A stretch of DNA of 64,000 bases from Pseudomonas arcuscaelestis (GCF_016881005.1 NZ_JACOPV010000009.1:124001-188000), one strand, 5' to 3'. Shown: positions 32,920 to 42,162, counted from the stretch's first letter. The notes: generated by a model from the sequence alone, not told the origin. Numbers and translations are program-made.

Positions 32920-32993
32920 TAGACTGGCCATCATTTTGGTACATCATGTACCCAATTTCCAGCTAGAGATTCTTGTCACTCAGGGAACGAGAC

Positions 32994-34121
32994 ATGTTGA
33001 CACCGGGTTCGAACGTTGCACTTTCTTCAGCTAAAGCATCTTGGACGCTGGAGTCCACACACCAGAGTGCTTTTGGCTCGACGGCTGCTGTCGCGCTGAT
33101 CCCTGTAGATGACAAGAGATCGCCAAAAGGCGCAGCCGCGCTTTTCCACATTGAACAGACCCCCTGGATGTCCTGGAGCGGTAATCCAGCAAAGGTAGGC
33201 TGCACGCTGCAGTTGGGCAGTCTGCCAGCTGGGAGCGAACGGGTTCTTCTGATCGTTTACAGGTACTCCAACCTCGGCCCAGTCAGTTCTCTGGGGGCGC
33301 TCCACCTCAAGGTCGATGAGACGATCACCTACGACCTCGACACCTCCGCCTATGGTGAGAGTGCGTTGATATTGGGCGAATTCTATTCCCGATCTGGGCA
33401 ATGGAAGTTTCGAGCGCTGGCAGAGGGCTCGGCCTATGGGCTTGCAGCTTTTGGTCGCCGCATCGGGATAGATATTGATGAAACCAACCCTGATCACCCG
33501 GACGCTGGGAGCGGAAACCCGCGCTCTGGTGGCGCCACTGGTACTGGTTTCGCTGTGGCGAGCAATGTTCTGCTTACCTGTGCGCACGTCATTGAGGGGA
33601 TGAACTCTATTGAGATCAACTCTTTCAATGGCCGGTACCGTGCTGAGCCGGTCATGGTCGACTCTTCTAATGACATCGCTCTGCTGCGGGTAGAAGGTGC
33701 CTCCCTGCAGCCTGTGCAATTCGCGGCCACGGGAGGTTGCGCCTTGGGTGACTTTGTCACAGCGGTTGGTTTCCCGATGTCTGGGTTTGCTGGCGGCGGT
33801 GCTCATGTCACCCAGGGCGGTGTATCGGCTCTCTTCGGCCTGCGAAACGATGCAAGTCTGTTGCAGTTCACAGCGGCTATTCAGCCTGGGTCGAGCGGAA
33901 GTCCGCTTTTCGACTCTAGAGGGAATGTGGTTGGCATGGTCACATCAACGGTACCTGATGCACAGAACATGAACTTTGCAGTGAAGTCCCAGCTACTCGG
34001 GGCTTTCTTAGAGGCATGTAACATCTCAATCGGGCGCAATCAGTCTAATGCAACGTTGTCACCTGCCGATATTGCAAGGGGCGTGCAGTCCTCACTTTGG
34101 AGAATTGAAGCCCGCATTTAA
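32994..34121 (+). CDS. TerD-domain / trypsin-like serine protease fusion
   Basis: The N-terminal 160 residues form a diverged TerD domain ending in YGESALILGEFYSRSGQWKF and AYGLAAFGRRIGIDI. The Asp-rich calcium sites of canonical TerD (DLDAS, GDNRTG) are missing. A Gly/Ser/Asp linker leads to a trypsin-like domain with the full catalytic triad: His in LLTCAHVIEG, Asp in SNDIALLRV and Ser in QPGSSGSPLF. No signal peptide precedes it, so it is predicted cytoplasmic. ATG 32994 has AGGGAACG upstream. The fusion suggests proteolysis coupled to Ter complexes (inference). Confidence 0.88.
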   Translation: MLTPGSNVALSSAKASWTLESTHQSAFGSTAAVALIPVDDKRSPKGAAALFHIEQTPWMSWSGNPAKVGCTLQLGSLPAGSERVLLIVYRYSNLGPVSSLGALHLKVDETITYDLDTSAYGESALILGEFYSRSGQWKFRALAEGSAYGLAAFGRRIGIDIDETNPDHPDAGSGNPRSGGATGTGFAVASNVLLTCAHVIEGMNSIEINSFNGRYRAEPVMVDSSNDIALLRVEGASLQPVQFAATGGCALGDFVTAVGFPMSGFAGGGAHVTQGGVSALFGLRNDASLLQFTAAIQPGSSGSPLFDSRGNVVGMVTSTVPDAQNMNFAVKSQLLGAFLEACNISIGRNQSNATLSPADIARGVQSSLWRIEARI

Positions 34122-34190
34122 TTGCAGCATGCCATTGAAAATACAAGTGCGCACGTTAGGTTCACTACTATCGTCCACGGGAACTCAAAC

Positions 34191-35327
34191 ATGGAAAATA
34201 GTGTAGTGAATCAAGATTCTGCAAAACTCAGCGCTCATCTTAAGCGCGGCGTCCTCGAAGTTGATGTTCATCGGACTTCTGTCTCACCTGAGTCATTGTT
34301 TGGCTTTGCTGAGCGCCGCAACCCCAAACGAGCATTCTTGTTTGTTTCGCGGGTGCTGGGTAAGCATATACCGGTAAAACCCTCGGTGATGCAGCACTCC
34401 TACAAAGCACTGGCGGCTCAAATCCCCGCGGACCTGCCAGGTCCTGTGCTGGTTATCGGTATGGCAGAGACCGCTGTAGGCCTCGGCGCCGGAGTGCATC
34501 GTGCGTACAGCGAAACCCGCCCTGACAGCATGTACATTGTCAGCACCCGTCACCCTGTGGGTGACCAGATTTTCGCTCGCTTTGAAGAGGAGCATAGCCA
34601 CGCTAGCGCTCACCTGATTCACGAGCCGAAGGACCCGCAGTTGTCGGAAATGATGCGCAGCGCCAAGTCGCTGGTGCTCGTAGACGACGAGGCATCGACC
34701 GGACGTACGTTCATCAATCTACACCGAGCGCTTGTCGAGGCAGGCCTCAATCAGGTCGAGCGCGTAGTGACCTGCGTTCTGACTGACTGGTCCGCTGGCG
34801 CGGTTTCGAAAAGTATCGGCAAGGCTGCTGACCAGGTTTCCCTTCTGAGCGGAGCCTACCACTTCACTGAAAACCCTGATGCTCCGCTTCCTGAGATGCC
34901 GGACACAGGCACTGTGGCTGTCGGCGAATGGACTGTGAACCCTGAAAACGACTGGGGCCGCCTGGGAACCCGCGAAGTCGCCGATACCCTGGGTCGCAAC
35001 ATCGAAGTAAAGCCCGGTGAACGGGTCATCGTCCTTGGTACTGGTGAGTTCGTCTGGAAACCATTCCTGCTGGCCGAGCGCTTGGAACTCGCAGGGGCTG
35101 AGGTGCATTTCAGTTCCACGACCCGCTCACCGATCGCACTTGGCCATTCGATCGGTCACGCACTGAATTTCTCGGACAACTACGGCCTGGGCATCGTCAA
35201 CTTTCTTTATAACGTTGCGCCCGGTCAGTTCGACCGTGTGCTGATCTGCAGTGAAACAGACGCCCAGGCAGTGCCGCCAGCGTTGATTGAAGCTTTGAAC
35301 GCGGAGGTAATCGTCGATGGCAAATAA
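34191..35327 (+). CDS. PRTase with C-terminal TRSP domain (ter-associated)
   Basis: About 378 residues. The phosphoribosyltransferase core has a PRPP-loop-like LVLVDDEASTGRTF and an upstream VLVIGMAETAVGLGAGVH flavour of the family fold. The C-terminal section GEFVWKPFLLAERLELAGA with FSSTTRSPIALGHSIGHAL carries the T-R-S-P signature of the TRSP domain, typical of ter-linked PRTases. The ATG at 34191 with GGGAAC upstream is preferred to a frame open from 34122. Its 3' end overlaps the HAD gene. It is thought to act in a nucleoside-like product pathway with StiP and the ATP-grasp enzyme. Confidence 0.85.
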   Translation: MENSVVNQDSAKLSAHLKRGVLEVDVHRTSVSPESLFGFAERRNPKRAFLFVSRVLGKHIPVKPSVMQHSYKALAAQIPADLPGPVLVIGMAETAVGLGAGVHRAYSETRPDSMYIVSTRHPVGDQIFARFEEEHSHASAHLIHEPKDPQLSEMMRSAKSLVLVDDEASTGRTFINLHRALVEAGLNQVERVVTCVLTDWSAGAVSKSIGKAADQVSLLSGAYHFTENPDAPLPEMPDTGTVAVGEWTVNPENDWGRLGTREVADTLGRNIEVKPGERVIVLGTGEFVWKPFLLAERLELAGAEVHFSSTTRSPIALGHSIGHALNFSDNYGLGIVNFLYNVAPGQFDRVLICSETDAQAVPPALIEALNAEVIVDGK

Positions 35328-36075
35328 TCGCCCGCTGGTGCTGGTCGACTTAGACGACACGCTCTTCCAAACAGCACGGAAAATGCCCCAGGGTACCCCG
35401 CGCCACCCAGCTTCCTTCGACGTCAATGGCGAAGGGAGTGGTTACCAGACCGATATGCAGAAGTCGTTACTTGAATGGCTTCTGAGCACGACGGATGTTG
35501 TCCCGGTAACCGCGCGCAGCGCCGAAGCCTTCAATCGCGTGAAGCTTGGCTTTACCGGTTCGGCAATCTGCTCTCATGGTGGCCTGATCCTGAATCCGGA
35601 TCGCACAGTCAACATGGACTGGAATGGCGTGATGACGGGCATCCTTGCTGACTACCAGGAACGCTTGCCCGACCTCTGTGAAACGGCGCTGCGCATCGGC
35701 GACCAGCACGGTGTGTCGCTGCGTGGCTGGGTCGTAGAAGAAGAGAATCTGCGTCATTACGTGGTGGTTAAGCACAACGACGGTTCGGACTCTGACCTGA
35801 TTCTTGTACTCAACAAGCTCCGTGACGCTGGACTGATCGATGGCATGCATACGCATTCCAACGGTAACAACCTTGCCTTGCTGCCTACCGGTCTGTCCAA
35901 GCGAGTGGCTGTTGAGCATTACCTCAAGCTCGATCGTGAGCTGAACGGTGAGCGGCCTGTACTGGGCTTTGGCGATAGCATTACCGATCTCGGTTTCATG
36001 AACCTCTGCGATTTCTGGTCGACACCCGCTCGCAGCCAGCTGGCAGCACTGGTGGAGGGTCACGTCAATGCTTAA
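35317..36075 (+). CDS. HAD-superfamily hydrolase (ter-associated)
   Basis: The N-terminal HAD motif is LVDLDDTLF with Asp11 and Asp13 as nucleophile and acid. The C-terminal motif is GFGDSITDLGFMN with the metal-binding Asp pair. The cap resembles the sucrose-phosphatase-type Cof subclass, at 252 residues. It overlaps the PRTase gene by 11 nt and the StiP gene by 8 nt, so it is tightly coupled in the operon. It probably dephosphorylates the PRTase or StiP product (inference). Confidence 0.85.
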   Translation: MANNRPLVLVDLDDTLFQTARKMPQGTPRHPASFDVNGEGSGYQTDMQKSLLEWLLSTTDVVPVTARSAEAFNRVKLGFTGSAICSHGGLILNPDRTVNMDWNGVMTGILADYQERLPDLCETALRIGDQHGVSLRGWVVEEENLRHYVVVKHNDGSDSDLILVLNKLRDAGLIDGMHTHSNGNNLALLPTGLSKRVAVEHYLKLDRELNGERPVLGFGDSITDLGFMNLCDFWSTPARSQLAALVEGHVNA

Positions 36076-37156
36076 CCCTACTGTGACCTCGATGACCGTC
36101 GGCAGCGGGAGCTACTTGCCCGAGGATGTTCACTTCCTGTTGCGCCCCGTGAACATCGGTACGACGGATGTGCTGGAAAAAGAGCGGCTCATCCAGTCCA
36201 ATCAGAAGCACTATTCGGAAATGATCAGTCAGGAAGACGCTCCGTCTTCGACGCACATGGAGCTCTTCGAGCGCGCCATGGCTCAGAACGGATCGCGCAT
36301 GGCTGCTGATGTTCAGTCCCTGGCCTTGGCCCTGGAGGAGCGTTATCAAGGTCCGACCATTGCACTCGTATCCTTCGTCCGCGCCGGCCTGCCGCTTGGT
36401 GTTCTGCTGCGTCGAGCGCTGATCGGTCTGGGACGAGACGCGCACCATTATGGGATCAGCATCGTTCGTGATCGCGGCATTGACATGGTTGCACTCGAAG
36501 CAATCATCGCTGCTCACGGTGCTGAAAACATCGTCTTCGTCGATGGGTGGACTGGTAAGGGCGCGATCTCTGGCGAGATTAAGCGTTGCCTGGGTGGTGA
36601 CCGTCGCTTCCCTGAGGAGCCTCGACTGGTCGTTCTCGCAGATCCTTGTGGGCGCGCCTGGTTGGCGGCATCGTCCGAAGACTGGATCATTCCGTCGGGG
36701 ATCCTTGGGGCAACTGTGTCTGGTCTCGTTTCTCGTTCGATCTGGCCTACTGATGGCGGGCTGCATGGTTGCGTCGTCTATGACCACCTTCAGCAGCATG
36801 ACGTGACTCGGTCGTTCATCGAGCGCATCGAAGCGGCTCGAGCATCTGTTGAAGTCAGTCCAGCCTGCCCGTGGACTACTGATGAAGCCGCACAGCTTCA
36901 GCACCAGGCGCTCAGCGTGGTCCGTGGCCTGGCCGAGCAGTACGACATCTCCAACTGGAATCGGATCAAGCCCGGCATCGCTGAGGCGACCCGTGCTGTG
37001 CTACGACGTGTTCCTGACCAGGTTCTCGTGCGTGATCGAAATGACGCCGACGTGCAGTTGCTGATCCATTTGACGGATCGTGCGGGTATCGAGGTTCAGG
37101 AGTCCAGTGATCTGGGCCCGTATCGTGCCGTCACCATCATCCGGGGGGTTAACTAA
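36068..37156 (+). CDS. StiP-family (PRTase-related) protein
   Basis: The N-terminus GSGSYLPEDVHFLLRPVNIG is a hallmark of the StiP family found in ter gene clusters. The centre has ALVSFVRAGLPLGVLLRR and IVFVDGWTGKGAISGEI, the latter resembling a PRPP-binding loop. Databases list the family as a cysteine protease, while comparative genomics treats it as PRTase-like. The C-terminal 120 residues are a Pelota-like or unknown domain. At 362 residues it is of usual length. It overlaps the HAD gene and abuts the CitE-like gene (TAATG overlap). Confidence 0.82.
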   Translation: MLNPTVTSMTVGSGSYLPEDVHFLLRPVNIGTTDVLEKERLIQSNQKHYSEMISQEDAPSSTHMELFERAMAQNGSRMAADVQSLALALEERYQGPTIALVSFVRAGLPLGVLLRRALIGLGRDAHHYGISIVRDRGIDMVALEAIIAAHGAENIVFVDGWTGKGAISGEIKRCLGGDRRFPEEPRLVVLADPCGRAWLAASSEDWIIPSGILGATVSGLVSRSIWPTDGGLHGCVVYDHLQQHDVTRSFIERIEAARASVEVSPACPWTTDEAAQLQHQALSVVRGLAEQYDISNWNRIKPGIAEATRAVLRRVPDQVLVRDRNDADVQLLIHLTDRAGIEVQESSDLGPYRAVTIIRGVN

Positions 37157-38103
37157 TGGAACGCGTTTCCCCGTGGGCGCTCGGCGCCACGCTCTATCTG
37201 CCTGCAACCCGTCTTGACATTGTCGAGGTGATTCGCGGCGAAAAGGTACCAGGCCTTCGTTCGTTGGTCATCTGCTTGGAGGATTCTGTAGCAGCCACTG
37301 ACGTTGACCACGCACTGCAATCGCTACGTGCAGTCTTGACCGCTATCGGTTCGCGAGACAACCGCCCTCAAAGAAGCCCGCTTGTGTTCGTTCGCCCCCG
37401 AGATTCTGATATGGCGGCAGTTCTGAATGGTTGGCCTGAAATCACAGCTGCGCATGGGTTTGTTGTTCCGAAATTGTCGCTGTCCTCGTTGGGGCACTGG
37501 GTGCGCGCGGTTACCAATCCTGAACTGCTGCTGATGCCGACTCTTGAGACCAGTGACGTGTACAGCCCGGGCTCAATGGTTGAATTGGGCAGTGCTCTGC
37601 GCTCTGAGCTGGGGGATCGGATTCTGGCTTTGCGCATCGGCGGTAACGACCTGATGAGCTGTTTGGGCCTGCGCCGCAATCCGGCAACCACTCTGTACCA
37701 AACTCCAATGGCGTACGTCATCCCAATGCTGGCTGGGGTGCTGGGTGCACAAGGCTTTGCACTTACCGCACCGGTGTTTGAACAGCTTGCAACGCCTCAG
37801 CTGTTCAAGGAGGAGCTAGAGCTGGACATCGCCCACGGTCTGGTAGGCAAGACAGCAATTCACCCGAGCCAAATCGCGCTGATCCACGATGGCTTCCGAG
37901 TGCCGCTTGAGGATTACAACTGCGCCAAGCTGATCGTGGATGGCTCAGCGCCTGCTGTTTTCAAGCATAACGATGCGATGGTTGAGCCGGCGACTCATTA
38001 CAACTGGGCAGTCAATATCATCGAGCGCGGCAAATGGCACGGTGTGAAACCAGCAGAAGCTGGGATCACCGAGCCTGTGCGCCTGGCTGAGAGGTCTGGA
38101 TGA
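37156..38103 (+). CDS. CitE-like HpcH/HpaI aldolase/lyase (ter-associated)
   Basis: A 315-residue TIM-barrel of the HpcH/HpaI/CitE group: LVICLEDSVAATDV near the N-terminus (metal-binding Glu and Asp), PLVFVRPRDSD (Arg at substrate), LMPTLETSDVY, LRIGGNDLMSCLGL, and the C-terminal GKTAIHPSQI typical of CitE-like lyases. It would cleave or form a C-C bond with an acyl or oxoacid. It shares operon and overlap with StiP and the downstream HAD phosphatase, and completes the ter biosynthetic arm. Confidence 0.87.
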   Translation: MERVSPWALGATLYLPATRLDIVEVIRGEKVPGLRSLVICLEDSVAATDVDHALQSLRAVLTAIGSRDNRPQRSPLVFVRPRDSDMAAVLNGWPEITAAHGFVVPKLSLSSLGHWVRAVTNPELLLMPTLETSDVYSPGSMVELGSALRSELGDRILALRIGGNDLMSCLGLRRNPATTLYQTPMAYVIPMLAGVLGAQGFALTAPVFEQLATPQLFKEELELDIAHGLVGKTAIHPSQIALIHDGFRVPLEDYNCAKLIVDGSAPAVFKHNDAMVEPATHYNWAVNIIERGKWHGVKPAEAGITEPVRLAERSG

Positions 38104-38855
38104 CCCAAGAAATGATAGAGGCTGGCCCGGTCGGCGGCAAAGTACTGTCGGTGTTTGACTTCGATGGAACGCTCACTCGCCGTGACAGCTTTGTCCCGTT
38201 TCTGTTGTTCGCTTTTGGCAAGAAGCAATTCGCGGCGCGGGTCATCCGAATGATGCCTTCATGCATCCGATACCTGGGCAAGGGGATGAGCCGCGACGAG
38301 TTGAAGGCAGTCCTTATCGCGACCTTCCTGACCGGCGTTGAGGAAGCGTGGGTTAAGTGCAAGGCAGCGGAATTTCGAAGGGTGTTTTGGGTACGGCTCA
38401 TGCGTCCCTCAGGGTTACAATCCGTCGCGGCCGAGGTGGCCAGCGGCGCGCAGGTAACAATTTGTTCAGCTTCCCCGCGGATAGTGCTCATGCCCTTCGC
38501 AGAGAAGCTGGGCATCAAGTTGATTGCGACCGAGCTTGAAGTCGTAGACGGCAAGCTCACAGGGGCAATTAGCGGGAGCAATTGCAGGTGCGAGATGAAA
38601 GTCCTGCGGCTGGAAGCTGTTTATGGGCCGCTGGATAAGTTCAGGCTCCGAGCGTGGGGTGACACTCGTGGTGATCATGAGTTGCTTGCTGCAGCCCAGG
38701 AACCCCACTGGCGGCACTTTCATCCCCGCTGGCAGCGTGGACGTTTGAAGATCGAGAAAATAGGGGCGCGTGTCAAGAACAACGGCGCGGCTCAGAATTC
38801 AGTCACGGGGGTCAGTACTGACACCCGGGCACACGATGACCAACAAGGAGCGTAA
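38100..38855 (+). CDS. HAD-IB family phosphatase (ter-associated)
   Basis: VFDFDGTLTRRDSF supplies the nucleophile Asp20 and acid Asp22, and VTICSASPRIVLMPFA the motif II Ser. The helical cap and motif III (AWGDTRGDHELL) fit SerB-like type IB phosphatases. An unusual polar C-terminal tail of about 40 residues follows the HAD core. It overlaps the CitE-like gene by 4 nt and ends 2 nt before TerZ, so it is translated from the same transcript. Confidence 0.83.
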   Translation: MTQEMIEAGPVGGKVLSVFDFDGTLTRRDSFVPFLLFAFGKKQFAARVIRMMPSCIRYLGKGMSRDELKAVLIATFLTGVEEAWVKCKAAEFRRVFWVRLMRPSGLQSVAAEVASGAQVTICSASPRIVLMPFAEKLGIKLIATELEVVDGKLTGAISGSNCRCEMKVLRLEAVYGPLDKFRLRAWGDTRGDHELLAAAQEPHWRHFHPRWQRGRLKIEKIGARVKNNGAAQNSVTGVSTDTRAHDDQQGA

Positions 38856-38857
38856 AA

Positions 38858-39442
38858 ATGGCACTCACCCTTACGAAAAACCAGTCCATTTCCCTGGAGA
38901 AAACTGCGGGTTCGGCCCTGACCAAGGTCACACTGGGCCTAGGTTGGGATCCAGTGAAAGCCGGTCTGCTCGGCAAGTTGTTTGGGAACCAGCAAATTGA
39001 CCTGGACGCGTCCTGCATCATGTTTGATGCCGATCTGAACCCCATTGATCTGGTATGGTTCAAGCAGCTCGAGTCCCGTGACGGCTCGATCAAGCATTCT
39101 GGCGACAACCGTACCGGCGAGGGCGAAGGTGACGATGAGTCCATCTATGTAGATCTGACTGCGCTACCAGCCTCGGTGGCTCACCTCGTTTTCACCGTGA
39201 ACTCCTTCACCAACCAGAATTTCGAGCGCATTCAGAATGCGTACTGCCGAATCATCAATGCTACCAAGAACGATGAACTGGCACGTTTCAATCTGACGGA
39301 GCAGGGTCAACACACCGGTGTGGTCATGGCTAACCTATCCCGCGGTGCTGCTGGTTGGGAGTTCAAAGCGATTGGTAAGACCACCAATGGCCGCACTGCC
39401 AATGAATTGGTAAGCCTGGCAGTTCAGGCGGTGCGCGCATGA
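38858..39442 (+). CDS. terZ: Tellurium resistance TerZ-like TerD-domain protein
   Basis: A 194-residue single TerD domain. IDLDASCIMFDAD and HSGDNRTGEGEGDDESI hold the two acidic calcium-binding loops. A TerZ-type insertion (AGLLGKLFGNQQ) precedes the first and the VWFKQLESRDGSIKH segment is typical of TerZ. Canonical TerD/E proteins lack the insertion. GGAG precedes the ATG by 8 nt. It opens the structural half of the ter operon; its 3' end overlaps terA. Confidence 0.85.
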   Translation: MALTLTKNQSISLEKTAGSALTKVTLGLGWDPVKAGLLGKLFGNQQIDLDASCIMFDADLNPIDLVWFKQLESRDGSIKHSGDNRTGEGEGDDESIYVDLTALPASVAHLVFTVNSFTNQNFERIQNAYCRIINATKNDELARFNLTEQGQHTGVVMANLSRGAAGWEFKAIGKTTNGRTANELVSLAVQAVRA

Positions 39443-40620
39443 CAACTCTGGTCCCTGGTGGTAACGCACCGGTAGCGGCCGGCAACCTTCGCGTGGAGGT
39501 CAGCTATTCGCCGATCCCAGGTGCTGATATCGATGTATCGGCCTTCGCTTTGACAGCGGCGGGTAAGGTCCGGGGTGACAACGATATGTGCTTCTATGGG
39601 CAGCCGAATATCCTCGGCGGCTCGGTGCAGATGGTTGACTCGGCAGCTGGCCGCGCAGCGTTCACGGTTGATCTCAGTCGACTGGACGCTGCGGTCGAGA
39701 AGGTCGCACTGACGGCGACCATCTACGAGAACAAAGCGAGTTTTGCCCGCGTGTCCACGCTCGCAGTTACAGTTACAGGCGGGATCGAGGCTCAGATCCC
39801 GACTGCGGGTATGAATGAAACCGCGTTGATTCTCGGCGAATTCTACCGCCGTCAAGGTGCCTGGAAGTTCCGTTGCGTTGCGCAGGGGTTCGCAGGTGGT
39901 CTTGCGCCGCTAGCCACTCACTTTGGGGTCGACATTTCAGCTCCGGCTCCATCGCCGACCCCGAGCGCTTCGCCTGTTCCAGTGCCCACTCCAGCCCCTG
40001 TTCCGCCGGCTACGCCGAAGTCGTCGATCAGCCTGAGCAAGGTGACCCTGGATAAAACCAGGTCATCGATCAGCCTGGAGAAGACTGCAGGTGGCTTCGG
40101 TGAGATCCGTGTGAACCTCAACTGGAACAAAGGCAAATCTGGATTCTTCGGAGGTGGTAAGTCCATCGACTTGGACGTCGGTTGCCTGTACGAACTCCAA
40201 GATGGCCATAAGGGTGTTGTCCAGGCCCTAGGCAATGCCTTCGGAGATCTCGATTACGAGCCCTACATCAAACTCATGGGTGACGACCGCACTGGCTCCG
40301 TTGCTGGCGGTGAGTGGATTCACATCAACGGGAAGAAGTGGGGTGAAATCCGGCGGATCCTGGTTTACGCCTTCATCTATGAAGGAGCGCCAAACTGGGC
40401 TCAAACCGATGGTGTAGTCACCATCTTTATTCCCGGCCAGCCAGAAATCGAAGTCCGTTTGAACGAGGAGGGCGGTCGTCTGGGTTGCTGTGCTATTGCT
40501 CTCCTTGAAAATGACAACGGCGCCGTTAAGGTGACTCGCAGGGTAGATTTCCATCGGTCCCAAGGGCCGATGGATCAAGCCTACAACTGGGGTATGCGCT
40601 GGAGCGCAGGTTCCAAGTAA
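39439..40620 (+). CDS. terA: Tellurium resistance protein TerA
   Basis: A 393-residue protein with two TerD-like domains joined by a Pro/Ala-rich linker (about residues 172-195). The first, ending NETALILGEFYRRQGAWKFR, has lost most calcium ligands. The second has IDLDVGCLYEL and MGDDRTG, a partly kept loop. This double-domain layout with linker is TerA of the pR478/R478-type operons. It overlaps terZ by 4 nt. A perfect palindrome follows the stop. Confidence 0.88.
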   Translation: MTTLVPGGNAPVAAGNLRVEVSYSPIPGADIDVSAFALTAAGKVRGDNDMCFYGQPNILGGSVQMVDSAAGRAAFTVDLSRLDAAVEKVALTATIYENKASFARVSTLAVTVTGGIEAQIPTAGMNETALILGEFYRRQGAWKFRCVAQGFAGGLAPLATHFGVDISAPAPSPTPSASPVPVPTPAPVPPATPKSSISLSKVTLDKTRSSISLEKTAGGFGEIRVNLNWNKGKSGFFGGGKSIDLDVGCLYELQDGHKGVVQALGNAFGDLDYEPYIKLMGDDRTGSVAGGEWIHINGKKWGEIRRILVYAFIYEGAPNWAQTDGVVTIFIPGQPEIEVRLNEEGGRLGCCAIALLENDNGAVKVTRRVDFHRSQGPMDQAYNWGMRWSAGSK

Positions 40621-40631
40621 CCCAATTTCCC

Positions 40632-40649
40632 GCGGGGCCTAGGCCCCGC
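40632..40649. other. Perfect 18-bp palindrome between terA and terB
   Basis: GCGGGGCCT is followed directly by its exact reverse complement. With no natural loop the RNA would form a stem of about 6-7 bp. There is no T-tract. It may be a processing or stability hairpin or an operator. Confidence 0.7.
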
Positions 40650-40666
40650 AATTTGAGGTACGAACA

Positions 40667-41116
40667 ATGTTCAGTTGGTTGAAAACGAAAGGTGCGCAAG
40701 CACGCGAGGCTCTCAGTGCCGAGGTAGGAAAGCACAAGAACCGCAAGTTCATGGAGGCGCTTGCCAACGGTTGCGCAATGGTCGCTGTTGCGAGCAACGG
40801 TGCTGGGCCAGAAGAAAAGCAGAAAATGGTCGGTTTCATCCAGAACTCACCGGAGCTGAAGGTTTTCAGCCTGAGCGACGTCCTCGCCGTCTTTAACGAC
40901 TCGATGGGCAAGTTCGAGTTTGACCCACAAATCGGTCAGGCCGAGGCGTTGAAGGTGATCGGCCGTATCAAGGACAACGACGGGGCTAGCCGCTTGCTCG
41001 TTCGCGTTACCTGTGCTGTCGGCGCGTCCGACGGTGATTTTGATGACAAAGAAAAAGCGGCTTGCCGCCTGATCTGCCTGGAGCTGGGTCTTTCCCCAGC
41101 TGAATTCGAACTTTAA
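40667..41116 (+). CDS. terB: Tellurite resistance protein TerB
   Basis: A 149-residue helical protein of the TerB family. GCAMVAVASNGAGPEEKQKM and TCAVGASDGDFDDKEKAACR hold the two metal-binding loops (D-G-D-F-D and the earlier acidic site). GAGG lies about 9 nt before the ATG. TerB associates with TerC at the membrane in characterised ter systems. It lies 46 nt after terA and 11 nt before terC. Confidence 0.93.
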   Translation: MFSWLKTKGAQAREALSAEVGKHKNRKFMEALANGCAMVAVASNGAGPEEKQKMVGFIQNSPELKVFSLSDVLAVFNDSMGKFEFDPQIGQAEALKVIGRIKDNDGASRLLVRVTCAVGASDGDFDDKEKAACRLICLELGLSPAEFEL

Positions 41117-41127
41117 GGTACTGACCT

Positions 41128-42162
41128 GTGGAAGCAACTCATATCGGTTTTCCCCCGCTAACCATGGCGGTTTTCGTCAGCATCGCCGTAGGCGCACTGC
41201 TGCTCGACATGGTAACGCATCGTGGCAATAAGCCGATTTCGCTGATGAAGGCGTCTGTATGGTCGGTGTTCTGGATCGCTATATCGCTTGCGTTTGCAGG
41301 GTTCCTGTACGTGCAGCACGGCCCAGAGGTCGCTAGCCTGTTCGTTACCGGCTACGCCCTCGAGAAGGTCCTCAGCGTCGACAACCTCTTCGTGTTCATG
41401 GCGATCTTTGCCTGGTTCAAAGTGCCTGATGGCCTGCGTCACCGCGTGCTCTATTGGGGCATCATCGGCGCGATCGTGTTCCGCGGGGTCTTCGTGGCTA
41501 TCGGTACCGGTCTGCTGGCATTCGGGCCTTGGGTCGAGATTGTGTTTGCACTGATCGTTGCCTGGACTGCTGTCATGATGCTCCGTAGCGGCGGGGATGA
41601 TGAGGAGGAGGAAGACTACTCCAAGCACATCGCCTACCGTTTTGCCAAAAAGCTGTTCCCTGTATGGCCAAAGCTGCACGGCAACAACTTCTTTGTCAGC
41701 CGTAAGGTGCTCGAAGCTGAACTGAAGAAGCCTGAGAACAAGGGCATGACCCTGGCCGCTAAAGGTGGCTTGTTTGCTACCCCATTGTTCCTTTGCCTGG
41801 TCGTCGCTGAAGTTTCTGATGTACTGTTCGCGTTTGACTCGGTGCCAGCTGTTATTGCAGTGAGCCGCGAGCCACTGATCGTTTACTCGGCAATGCTGTT
41901 CGCCATTCTGGGTCTGCGTACCATGTACTTCGTGCTCGAAGCGCTGAAACGCTACCTGGTGCATCTGGAGAAAGCTGTCATTGCGCTGCTGTTCTTCATC
42001 GCGGTAAAACTGGGTCTTAATGCTACAGACCACATGTTCCACCACGGCTATAACATTGAGCCAAACACCAGCCTGCTCATCGTCATGGTGGTGTTGGTCA
42101 TCGGTGTCCTTGCCAGCGTGGTCTTCCCGGAAAAGGAAGACGCTCAGGCAGAATCCAACTGA
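41128..42162 (+). CDS. terC: TerC-family integral membrane protein
   Basis: A 344-residue polytopic protein with about eight TM segments. GYALEKVLSVDNLFVFMAIF and CLVVAEVSDVLFAFDSVPAV hold the acidic metal-handling residues that define TerC. A cytoplasmic acidic loop (DDEEEEDYSK) separates the two halves. It starts at GTG 41128, 11 nt after terB. TerC exports or senses metal ions and contacts TerB and TerD-type proteins at the inner membrane. Confidence 0.95.
   Translation: MEATHIGFPPLTMAVFVSIAVGALLLDMVTHRGNKPISLMKASVWSVFWIAISLAFAGFLYVQHGPEVASLFVTGYALEKVLSVDNLFVFMAIFAWFKVPDGLRHRVLYWGIIGAIVFRGVFVAIGTGLLAFGPWVEIVFALIVAWTAVMMLRSGGDDEEEEDYSKHIAYRFAKKLFPVWPKLHGNNFFVSRKVLEAELKKPENKGMTLAAKGGLFATPLFLCLVVAEVSDVLFAFDSVPAVIAVSREPLIVYSAMLFAILGLRTMYFVLEALKRYLVHLEKAVIALLFFIAVKLGLNATDHMFHHGYNIEPNTSLLIVMVVLVIGVLASVVFPEKEDAQAESN

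Noticed and set aside
36068..37156. Call of the StiP-family gene as a cysteine protease
   Set aside because: The family name exists, but the loop FVDGWTGKGAIS and the operon fit a PRTase-like enzyme better; no protease triad is evident.
41158..42045. 295-codon open frame opposite terC
   Set aside because: Fully antisense to the clear TerC gene; His/Gln-rich translation typical of a mirrored frame.
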